Below, in pieces: positions 1 to 6,453 of a DNA stretch of 8,101 nucleotides. Every line of letters begins with the position of its first letter. The first letter of the stretch is position 1. The translations under genes and the position numbers were made by a program. The notes beneath the pieces are model-generated. The model worked only from the letters and a program-made list of their open reading frames with translations, was not told the DNA's origin and did not search any database. The stretch comes from an uncultured Clostridia bacterium (lineage in GTDB: Bacteria; Bacillota; Clostridia; Oscillospirales; CAG-272), in contig CALAXC010000409.1 in NCBI GenBank assembly GCA_937894775.1, forward strand, positions 1 to 8,101, written 5' to 3'.

Positions 1-1926
1 ATGTCCAGCCATACGTTAAAGTATATAATTGCTCCGAATGAAGGTTATGACAATCGTTCGGCCGAAATTATCTTTTACGACAAGAATAGTGACTTAAGAG
101 ATACTTTAAAGGTGGTACAAACTCAGAAAGATGCAATAGTGATTTCCGAAAAAAATATCAACGTTACCAAAGAAGGGGGAACTATTAAAGTAAAAGTGAA
201 CACTAACGTAAGTTTTGAGGTACAGATTCCCTCACAAGCTACCTGGATTAGTCAGACGACTTCGCGTTCATTATCTGAAAAAAGTATATATTTGACAATT
301 GGTGAAAACACAAGCGAAGAAAGCCGTAGTGCAACTATTACCATTGCCAATAAAGAAAGCAAAGTGAGTGAAACTATTACTATAATCCAGCAAGGAAATA
401 TCTTCGTTGTCACCCTTAAAGAAGCTGGAAGCATGAAGACACTTTTAGGCGATGATTATTTGAGCATCACTTCTTTAAAAGTAATTGGTCCTATTAATGG
501 AGATGATATTTATTATCTACGTAAGATGTTAGGCAATAATGAATTTAGTAAAGCTGACAAAGGGAAACTTGCAATACTAGATTTAGGTGAAGCAGAAATC
601 GTGAAGGGCGGTGGATGGTACTACGAAGATACTTATACATCAAAACAATATTACACTTCAAACGATGTAATTGGAGATCACATGTTCAGCAGATGCGATA
701 ATTTAGAAATAATTACCCTACCCCAAAACACTACCATGATAGGAAACTATGCATTCAACAATTCTAATGCATTCACGTCTATAGCTATTGGTAATAGGAT
801 TAATCAAATAAGCGATGCTGCTTTTACGGGTTGTGAACTTCTAAAATCTGTCTATATTACAGACCTGTCTGCATGGTATAGAATAACATTTACTGATAGT
901 GGTTCAAATCCTTTATGTAATGGGGCAAAACTCTTCTTGAATAATGAGGAAATCAAACGACTGTTTGAAATTTTGAAAAAGAAAAGAAACGAAGGAATAT
1001 CTTTTATTTTCATTTCTCATAAAATGCCCGAAATCTTTGAAATTGCAGATCGATATACCGTATTCAGAAACGGAGAGTTCGTTTCATGCGGTAATATTCG
1101 TGATACCGATGCGAGATCCATTACATCGGATATGATAGGTCGCGAGTATGCAGATGAGGACGTTTATCAGCCTCGCCCACTGGGAGACGTTGTTGTAAAA
1201 ATAAGCAAGCTTACGGGAAACGGATTTCAAAACGTGGATTTGTCGATTCGTAGGGGCGAGATCGTTGCGCTGACCGGACTTGCAGGCAGCGGAGCAAGTG
1301 AAGTGTTGCAAACAATGTTCGGAGCAATTCCGATTCATAGTGGTACGGTCGAGATTCACGGAAAAGCGGTAAGCGGCAGCATTAAGCGCTTTATGAAAAA
1401 CAAAGTCGCTATGCTCCCCTCAGACCGAAAGGAAAACTCTGTGATTGCCGATATGACGATTCTTGAGAACTGTCAGATCGCCGAGCATACCCTCTCTTTC
1501 CCCAAAAACATTATCAATACCAAGCGCGAAAGAAATAAGTTTGATATATTAAAGAAAATGCTTCGTATAAAATCCGATTCACCCGAAGCATCCATAACCT
1601 CGTTAAGCGGAGGCAATCAGCAAAAGGTATTCCTTGCAAGATGGCTTAACACGGAGGCTGATATTTTGATTTTCGACAATCCGACGCAAGGTGTTGACGT
1701 TGGAGCAAAAGCGGAAATATATCAGTTGATTCTCGGATTTGCCAAGGAAGGAAAAACCGTTATACTAAATTCCTTGGAGATACCGGAAATACAAAAGGTT
1801 TCGGATCGCTGCGTGGTGTTTTACGACGGAGGCATAGCGAAAATCTTTTCTCATAATGAAATCAACGAGCGTGACGTGATGATGTATTCGACCGGCGCTG
1901 CTACGAAAGAAACCTGCGAGGTGTGA
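1..1926 (+). CDS. Chimeric frame: BACON/BspA-LRR surface protein fragment joined to C-terminal part of RbsA-type sugar ABC ATPase
   Basis: One open frame holds two unrelated parts. Residues 1-45 look like the end of one BACON repeat and 46-131 a full one. About 135-313 is a BspA-type leucine-rich region (motifs such as NLEIITLPQN, then SNPLCNGAKLFLN). Both are typical of exported Bacteroidales proteins; no signal peptide is visible, so the true start probably lies upstream of the window. From about residue 316 the sequence is an RbsA/MglA-type sugar ATPase, entering late in its first nucleotide-binding domain (switch His340 in ISHKM). The second domain follows: family-typical degenerate Walker A at 426-434 (GLAGSGASE), signature LSGGNQQK at 535-542, and Walker B ending D559-N560, with Asn where catalytic Glu is usual. 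Roughly the first 190 residues of the ATPase, including its active Walker A, are missing, so this polypeptide should not energise transport. The ATPase part belongs with the permease that follows. Domain calls are confident; reality of the fusion is doubtful. Confidence 0.85.
   Translation: MSSHTLKYIIAPNEGYDNRSAEIIFYDKNSDLRDTLKVVQTQKDAIVISEKNINVTKEGGTIKVKVNTNVSFEVQIPSQATWISQTTSRSLSEKSIYLTIGENTSEESRSATITIANKESKVSETITIIQQGNIFVVTLKEAGSMKTLLGDDYLSITSLKVIGPINGDDIYYLRKMLGNNEFSKADKGKLAILDLGEAEIVKGGGWYYEDTYTSKQYYTSNDVIGDHMFSRCDNLEIITLPQNTTMIGNYAFNNSNAFTSIAIGNRINQISDAAFTGCELLKSVYITDLSAWYRITFTDSGSNPLCNGAKLFLNNEEIKRLFEILKKKRNEGISFIFISHKMPEIFEIADRYTVFRNGEFVSCGNIRDTDARSITSDMIGREYADEDVYQPRPLGDVVVKISKLTGNGFQNVDLSIRRGEIVALTGLAGSGASEVLQTMFGAIPIHSGTVEIHGKAVSGSIKRFMKNKVAMLPSDRKENSVIADMTILENCQIAEHTLSFPKNIINTKRERNKFDILKKMLRIKSDSPEASITSLSGGNQQKVFLARWLNTEADILIFDNPTQGVDVGAKAEIYQLILGFAKEGKTVILNSLEIPEIQKVSDRCVVFYDGGIAKIFSHNEINERDVMMYSTGAATKETCEV
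937..951. other. Probable chimeric junction (Bacteroidales to Clostridia sequence)
   Basis: Upstream codons match the end of a BspA-type repeat (LFLNNE). Downstream codons match the RbsA segment just after the first Walker B (NEEIKRLFEIL). The Asn-Asn-Glu-Glu stretch fits both, so a short shared sequence around AATAATGAGGAAATC could have bridged two unrelated molecules or reads. The exact base cannot be fixed from one sequence. Confidence 0.65.
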
Positions 1927-1927
1927 T

Positions 1928-3022
1928 ATGAATAATACAAAGAAATTAACGTTCAATTCAGTATTGAAAAAAGCAACGACCTGCTGTGGCAAATATAGCT
2001 ACGCATTCGTGTTTGGATTGATTCTGATCGTTTATGCTATAACCATCAATGCGAACGGAAACCAATTCAATCCCGGTCATATTTCCGCAATTTTATCCAG
2101 TCAAAACTCGGTTGTTGTCGGTACGATGGCAATCGGTATGGCGTTGGTGATTATCACAGGTCAAATCGATTTGTCCCTCGGCTCCTCTTTGGTGCTTTGC
2201 TCCGGTATCACGATTATGACCTACAATGCAACGGATGGAAACGTATTTTTGATGTTCCTTGCCGCATTGGGCTCCGGTCTTGTGTGTGGACTGATCAACG
2301 GTGTGCTTGTCGGATATGCAAAAATGCCGTCTTTCATCGTAACGCTCGGCACGATGCTGATCTATCGTTCGCTGACGTTATCGGCAGTGCGTGAAATTGA
2401 TTCCACGCTCAGCGGCTCATCCTCAAGCCTGTTTGCAATGATTGACGATATGCCGAGCTATGAATTTATACGATTGAAATTCGGAACGGGAGGACTCCGC
2501 CTCGGCACGTTCCAAATTCCGTACATATTCTTCCTGTTTATAGCCGTGACCGTGTTGTTTATCTTTGTGATGTCATATACGAAGTACGGCAAAAGCGTTT
2601 ATGCCGTTGGAAGTAACGAAAAGGCAGCAAGACTTGCGGGAATTAACGTAAGCGGTGTTAAAGTATCTGTTTTCGTTATAGCGGGACTTATGGTTGGTAT
2701 TGCAAGCTTCATTCAAGCGTGCAAGATCGGCAGCGTTACTCCCGCATCCTCCGGTACCTCATATGAGATGTATGCAATTGCTGCGGTCGTTTTGGGCGGA
2801 GTCAATATGGCAGGAGGACGAGGAAAAATATTGGGTGTCTTTTTTGGCGCATTATCCTATACGGCGATCAATTTCATCATCGTGAGCATTCCTTCGTTGA
2901 GTCCGGATATACAAAACACCTTCCAAGGACTGGTTCTTATCGTAGTAATTCTTATTCAAACATTGAGCCCGATCGTGAAAGAAAAAATAACGCTTTATCG
3001 CAAAAGAAAAGCGCAAAAATAG
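1928..3022 (+). CDS. Ribose/galactose-type sugar ABC transporter permease (RbsC/MglC family)
   Basis: This 364-residue, highly hydrophobic protein is a membrane subunit of a carbohydrate ABC importer of the RbsC/MglC/LsrC class. Family motifs are clear: IITGQIDLSLGS at about 75-86, GLINGVLVGYAKMPSFIVTLGT (121-142), the cytoplasmic coupling segment GSNEKAARLAGINV at 228-241, and LGGVNMAGGRGKILG near 289-303. The length is a little above the usual 320-340, with a longer N-terminal tail before the first membrane segment. The start ATG lies one base after the stop of the ATPase frame, with GAGGTG at 1918-1923 as ribosome site, so the two are translationally coupled. No periplasmic binding protein of this class is visible; such genes often precede the ATPase, in the part lost at the junction. 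Family assignment is firm; the sugar (pentose, hexose, nucleoside or AI-2-like) cannot be read. Confidence 0.93.
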   Translation: MNNTKKLTFNSVLKKATTCCGKYSYAFVFGLILIVYAITINANGNQFNPGHISAILSSQNSVVVGTMAIGMALVIITGQIDLSLGSSLVLCSGITIMTYNATDGNVFLMFLAALGSGLVCGLINGVLVGYAKMPSFIVTLGTMLIYRSLTLSAVREIDSTLSGSSSSLFAMIDDMPSYEFIRLKFGTGGLRLGTFQIPYIFFLFIAVTVLFIFVMSYTKYGKSVYAVGSNEKAARLAGINVSGVKVSVFVIAGLMVGIASFIQACKIGSVTPASSGTSYEMYAIAAVVLGGVNMAGGRGKILGVFFGALSYTAINFIIVSIPSLSPDIQNTFQGLVLIVVILIQTLSPIVKEKITLYRKRKAQK

Positions 3023-3027
3023 AATCG

Positions 3028-3034
3028 AAAGGAG
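3028..3034 (+). promoter_or_regulatory. Strong ribosome site in front of the 12-codon leader
   Basis: AAAGGAG sits six bases before GTG at 3041. It is 44 bases from the transporter ATG at 3079, too far to serve it directly, so it appears to load ribosomes on the short leader frame. Confidence 0.6.
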
Positions 3035-3040
3035 CTTTGC

Positions 3041-3079
3041 GTGTGCAGATTTGCTATGCATAGATATCAAGCCGAATAA
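3041..3079 (+). CDS. Putative 12-codon leader peptide coupled to the SDF transporter
   Basis: A short frame begins with GTG six bases after AAAGGAG, encodes MCRFAMHRYQAE, and ends in TAA at 3077-3079. The last A of this stop is the first A of the transporter ATG (TAATG). The transporter ATG has no purine-rich ribosome site of its own (AGATATCAAGCCGAATA precedes it), and its frame is closed by TAG at 3061. Translation of the transporter therefore probably depends on ribosomes terminating here. The peptide has no obvious run of one amino acid as in classical attenuators. Whether it is only a coupling device or a sensing leader is inference; an inner ATG at 3056 could be its start instead. Confidence 0.45.
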   Translation: MCRFAMHRYQAE

Positions 3080-4659
3080 TGACGAAATATGAATTGAATC
3101 TTACAAATATTGATGGAGCAAGTAAAACAGTTACCGAGTTCCTTTCAAACGAAAAGGTCGCTTCCAAAGAGGTGCAGCGGATACGCCTCTCCGTAGAGGA
3201 AATACTGTTGAAGTATTTGGACTCACTAAATAGCGGTACAAGCTTTGAGATTGTCACTGCTAAGCGTTTTCGCACACTGAAAATTGAGCTTGTGATAGCA
3301 GGAGACAGTATAGATCCGTTTGCTGACGACGATGGCGGCGGTACTATCTTGAATAATCTTCTTTCCAATTTCGGACTTGCTCCAACGTGGAGATACAAAA
3401 ACGGAAAGAACATCATCACCTTTACCGCGAAAAAGCAAAAGAAGCTGTCTCAGATATTGCAGCTTGGAATAGCGATTCTCTCTGCGATTGCTCTTGGCGG
3501 TTTCTGCTTTCTGTTGCCGGATAAAGTATCCGATTTTATCGCCACCGATCTTGTAGCCCCCGTATTTGATACCTTTATGGGACTCCTATCTGCAATCGCA
3601 GGTCCCATCATCTTCTTATCGGTAGTTTGGGGAATTTGCGGTATCGGTGATATGGCTACCTTTGGTAAGATCGGAAAGAAAATGATTGGACGATTTCTTC
3701 TCGTTTCAATAATCGTCGGCGCGGCAATGACAGTTCTTTTTGCTCTGATGTTTCAAACGTCTGCTATCGGTGGAGCCGCCTTTGAGTTTTCTGATCTATA
3801 CGAAATGATACTGGATATCATTCCGAGCAACCTTTTTGCGCCCTTTATTGAGGGCAATTCCTTGCAAATCATTTTCATTGCGATTATCGTAGGTCTTACG
3901 ATGCTGTTCCTCGGAAACAGAATTCCGATAATGATAAACGTGGTCGATCAGTTAAATGTTGTGATGCAGACCATTATGAGCGCGGTAAGCTCCTTTATTC
4001 CGTTTTTCGTGTTCGGTAGCATCTTCAATATGATCGTCGGTGGCAATCTGCTTTCCGTTGCGAAATCCTACAAGCTGATACTTGTCATGCTTCTCGGTGA
4101 TCTGGTTTTGATGGCAGCGTACTTGCTTCTCGTGTCCGTCAGAAAAAAGGTGGCACCTACCGTGCTTCTTAAAAAGCTGATGCCAACATATATTATCGGT
4201 CTTACTACCGCATCGGCTGTTGCGGCATATCAAACGAATATTTCGACTTGCGAAAAGAAACTCGGTATTGACAAAAAGCTGATTGATATCGGGATACCGC
4301 TTGGGCAGGTGATCTTTATGCCGGGTGCAATCGTTTTGTTCGTTGCCGCTGCATTCGGTATGGCAGAGACATACGGCGTTGCTATCACACCGATTTGGAT
4401 GCTCACCGTGTTTATTATCAGCGTAATTCTGGCGATAGCAGCGCCGCCTGTTCCCGGAGCCGCACTTACGTGTTACACGATTTTGTTTATGCAACTCGGT
4501 ATTCCCACGGAGGCGATTGCCGTAGTGATTGCATTGAACGTTATTCTTGAGTTTGTTGCAACGGCAGTGAATCTGTTCTGCTTGCAAACCGAGCTTGTAG
4601 AGCTTTCGGGATCGTTGCAAACACTCAAAACCGACGTACTTCGCAACAAGTCGTTGTAA
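3079..4659 (+). CDS. SDF/DAACS-family secondary transporter with N-terminal RsbW-like (HATPase/GHKL) domain
   Basis: At 526 residues this is about 110-120 longer than usual dicarboxylate/amino acid:cation symporters (GltP/DctA). Residues 1-118 resemble an RsbW/SpoIIAB-type ATP-binding fold: an N-box-like helix RIRLSVEEILLKYL at 34-47, then strands and a DSIDPF segment (76-81) matching the G1 region. From about 123 on the protein is the hydrophobic SDF transporter, recognised by NLFAPFIEGNSLQIIF (251-266), the HP1/TM7 region TTASAVAAYQTNISTCEKKLGID (376-398), the HP2-like PPVPGAALTCYTILFMQLGIP (456-476) and a final helix with ATAVNLF (494-500). Key family residues differ: NMDGT of TM7 is FMPGA (413-417), and the TM8 positions matching GltPh D394, R397 and D405 are E491, A494 and L502. 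Start ATG 3079 is kept because the extra domain begins at once and an upstream stop is close. Family is confident; substrate and ion coupling are unknown and may be non-canonical. Confidence 0.85.
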   Translation: MTKYELNLTNIDGASKTVTEFLSNEKVASKEVQRIRLSVEEILLKYLDSLNSGTSFEIVTAKRFRTLKIELVIAGDSIDPFADDDGGGTILNNLLSNFGLAPTWRYKNGKNIITFTAKKQKKLSQILQLGIAILSAIALGGFCFLLPDKVSDFIATDLVAPVFDTFMGLLSAIAGPIIFLSVVWGICGIGDMATFGKIGKKMIGRFLLVSIIVGAAMTVLFALMFQTSAIGGAAFEFSDLYEMILDIIPSNLFAPFIEGNSLQIIFIAIIVGLTMLFLGNRIPIMINVVDQLNVVMQTIMSAVSSFIPFFVFGSIFNMIVGGNLLSVAKSYKLILVMLLGDLVLMAAYLLLVSVRKKVAPTVLLKKLMPTYIIGLTTASAVAAYQTNISTCEKKLGIDKKLIDIGIPLGQVIFMPGAIVLFVAAAFGMAETYGVAITPIWMLTVFIISVILAIAAPPVPGAALTCYTILFMQLGIPTEAIAVVIALNVILEFVATAVNLFCLQTELVELSGSLQTLKTDVLRNKSL

Positions 4660-4685
4660 AACAAATCATAGATTTCCTTTATAAT
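4654..4685 (+). promoter_or_regulatory. Possible weak promoter before the amino-acid ABC genes
   Basis: A perfect TATAAT lies at 4680-4685 in an AT-rich 51-base gap. The best upstream element is TTGTAA at 4654-4659, with a spacer of about 20 bases, longer than the preferred 17. Transcription would start just before the ribosome site at 4700. Read-through from the upstream gene is equally likely, since no terminator hairpin separates them. Confidence 0.25.
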
Positions 4686-4699
4686 AATTTGACAAAGGC

Positions 4700-4705
4700 A
4701 GGTGG
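4700..4705 (+). promoter_or_regulatory. Ribosome site that decides a TTG start at 4711
   Basis: AGGTGG lies five bases before TTG at 4711. The in-frame GTG at 4702 overlaps this motif and has only AAAGG three bases ahead of it, so TTG 4711 is the better start for the permease. Confidence 0.5.
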
Positions 4706-4710
4706 TTCAT

Positions 4711-5367
4711 TTGGATGGTTTCATTGCGTTTATCACGGCGGACACACTAAAAGTGATCTGGTCGGGATTAAAGGTTACGCTTCTGATTACGGCGGCTGGT
4801 CTGTTGCTGGGTACTTTGCTTGCTGCTTTGTTGTGCGCCGCGTCCCGTTCCAAAATCATCGTTTTGCGCGTTGCCGAGAAAGTGTTTTCTGTTGTTGTAC
4901 GGGGAACCCCGGTGCTGATGCTTCTGTTGCTTTTGTTTTACGTGGTCTTTGCACGAACCGGTATGTCTGCCATTATGGTTGCGATCATCGGTTTTGGACT
5001 GAACACGGCAGCCCACGTAAGCGAGATTATGAAGAGTGCGCTTATGGCGGTTGATGCAGGACAGGTGAAGGCGGCTCGCACGTTAGGATTTTCAGCTTGG
5101 CAAGCCTTTTGGTACGTTACGTTTCCTCAAGCAGTTGCGTTTGCGCGTCCGATGTACCGTAATGCTACGATCAATCTGCTTCAGTGGACGTCAGTAGTCG
5201 GATACGTAACGATCAGTGACCTTACCCGTGTAATCAATCAGCTCGGGGCACGCTCTGCTAAACCCTTTTACAGTCTGTTCCTCGGTATCGTCATTTATTT
5301 GTTCGTGGGATATATGATTCATCTCATCTTCAAACTTACCGAACGGAAAGGAGGGAGAGTACGGTGA
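4711..5367 (+). CDS. Polar-amino-acid-type ABC transporter permease (HisM/GlnP family)
   Basis: With the TTG start this is a 218-residue membrane subunit of a family-3 (polar amino acid, opine) ABC importer. An N-terminal segment with helices near 13-42 is followed by RGTPVLM at 64-70, the conserved HisM/HisQ/GlnP motif. The EAA coupling loop that docks on the ATPase runs from about 115 to 141 (DAGQVKAARTLGFSAW, then VTFPQA). After it, SVVGYVTISDLTRV (161-174) matches the family's conserved block following the loop. Only one permease is present, so a homodimer is likely. Its stop overlaps the ATPase start by four bases (GTGA), showing tight coupling. A GTG at 4702, three codons earlier, is the alternative start. 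The family is certain; the ligand is not, because the partner binding protein lacks normal amino-acid contact residues. Confidence 0.92.
   Translation: MDGFIAFITADTLKVIWSGLKVTLLITAAGLLLGTLLAALLCAASRSKIIVLRVAEKVFSVVVRGTPVLMLLLLLFYVVFARTGMSAIMVAIIGFGLNTAAHVSEIMKSALMAVDAGQVKAARTLGFSAWQAFWYVTFPQAVAFARPMYRNATINLLQWTSVVGYVTISDLTRVINQLGARSAKPFYSLFLGIVIYLFVGYMIHLIFKLTERKGGRVR
5347..5355 (+). promoter_or_regulatory. Strong ribosome site for the GTG-started ATPase
   Basis: AAAGGAGGG lies eight bases before GTG 5364, inside the end of the permease gene. It supports the GTG start and the four-base overlap. Confidence 0.6.
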
Positions 5368-6452
5368 TCAGAGTTGAAAATTTAAGCAAGTCCTTTGGTA
5401 AGCTTACGGTACTGCGTGACGTTTCGCTACATATAAAGAAGGGCGAGTGTGTGGCTATTATCGGACCGTCCGGTACGGGAAAAAGCGTATTTCTTTCGTG
5501 CTTGAACGGACTTATGACTCCGGATTGCGGAAAGGTCTTTATTGACGGAGACGATATTTGCGATAGGCATACGAACATCAATAAGGTGCGAAGCAAAATG
5601 GGAATGGTATATCAGGCATTTCATCTGTTTTCACATCTTACGGTAATGGAAAATATCACGCTTGCACCGCGTAAGCTCTTGCGGCTTTCCGCCGCCGAAG
5701 CGCAGACCAAGGCGGAAAAATTGCTTGATATGGTAGCCCTCAGAGAAAAAGCGAATGCTATGCCGGGCGAATTATCGGGCGGTCAGCAACAACGTATAGC
5801 GATTGCGAGAGCAATGGCTATGGATCCTCAGATCGTGCTTTTTGACGAGCCAACCTCAGCACTTGATCCAACGATGGTAGGAGAGGTGCTTGCCGCTATA
5901 CGTACCTTCGCGGATAAGGGCGTTACGATGCTTATTGTGACTCACGAAATGGAATTCGCACGTGAAGTGGCAAGTCGCGTTCTCTATATGGATGAAAACG
6001 GCATTTATGAGGACGGAACGCCCGAACAAATCTTTGATAATCCTCAAAAACCCAAAACGAAAGCATTTATCGGTAAGCTAAAAACCTTGCGCTACGAAAT
6101 TGCTTCCAAAAACTTCGATTTTCTTCAGTTATATACTCAGATTTCTCTATTTTGCCAGAAATACCGTATCACACCGAAGTCAAGCCATTCTATGCAGCTC
6201 TGTACGGAGGAAGCCGTGTTTTATCTGTTAAACAATGACTTGGCATCCCGTATTGAATTGTCGCTTGAGTATAGCGATAAGAACGGTACCGTGACGCTTT
6301 CCTTGGATTATGACGGTCCGCCCGGAAATCCATTTGATGGTGAAGAAGATCTCGGATTGATACTATTACGTGCAAAGAGCAGTCAAATCGAATATACAAA
6401 CGATGAAAAAGGAAATCACTTAAAATTAAATTTACAGACAGGAGAAAAATAA
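5364..6452 (+). CDS. Amino-acid-type ABC ATPase with C-terminal RsbW-like (HATPase/GHKL) domain
   Basis: Residues 1-240 form a complete, apparently active GlnQ/HisP-type ATPase: Walker A GPSGTGKS (34-41), Q-loop Gln84 in MVYQAFHLFSHLT, signature LSGGQQQR (137-144), Walker B LFDEPTSALD (159-168) with catalytic Glu162, and switch His194 in VTHEMEFA. Ordinary members end near 240-250 residues; this has about 120 more. The extra part (about 242-357) looks like an RsbW/SpoIIAB anti-sigma kinase fold: helix SMQLCTEEAVFYLLNN (276-291), strands LSLEYSD and VTLSLDYDG, then NPFDGEEDLGLILLRAKSS (322-340) in place of the G1 and G2 boxes, closing with KGNHLKLNL. The N-box Asn position is Tyr286, so Mg-ATP binding by this domain is doubtful. 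It should work with the permease and lipoprotein on either side. The same kind of domain on the neighbouring symporter suggests shared regulation. Confidence 0.9.
   Translation: MIRVENLSKSFGKLTVLRDVSLHIKKGECVAIIGPSGTGKSVFLSCLNGLMTPDCGKVFIDGDDICDRHTNINKVRSKMGMVYQAFHLFSHLTVMENITLAPRKLLRLSAAEAQTKAEKLLDMVALREKANAMPGELSGGQQQRIAIARAMAMDPQIVLFDEPTSALDPTMVGEVLAAIRTFADKGVTMLIVTHEMEFAREVASRVLYMDENGIYEDGTPEQIFDNPQKPKTKAFIGKLKTLRYEIASKNFDFLQLYTQISLFCQKYRITPKSSHSMQLCTEEAVFYLLNNDLASRIELSLEYSDKNGTVTLSLDYDGPPGNPFDGEEDLGLILLRAKSSQIEYTNDEKGNHLKLNLQTGEK
6440..6444 (+). promoter_or_regulatory. Ribosome site for the binding lipoprotein
   Basis: AGGAG lies nine bases before ATG 6454, within the last codons of the ATPase gene; the ATPase stop TAA is one base before this ATG. 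Confidence 0.55.
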
Positions 6453-6453
6453 A

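Noticed and set aside
1672..1683. Asn560 in place of catalytic Glu in the second ATPase domain of the RbsA part as a possible inactivating mutation
   Set aside because: The second nucleotide-binding domain of RbsA-type ATPases is often degenerate, and its Walker A is also of the non-catalytic family type, so this is probably normal for the group.
3952..4620. Long minus-strand frame of 222 codons opposite the symporter
   Set aside because: Its translation is rich in His, Asn, Arg, Cys and Gln with no domain, as expected for the shadow of a membrane-protein gene; the plus frame is clearly the gene.
4689..4694. Perfect TTGACA -35 box before the amino-acid permease
   Set aside because: No -10-like sequence lies 16-18 bases downstream; that region is already inside the permease gene.
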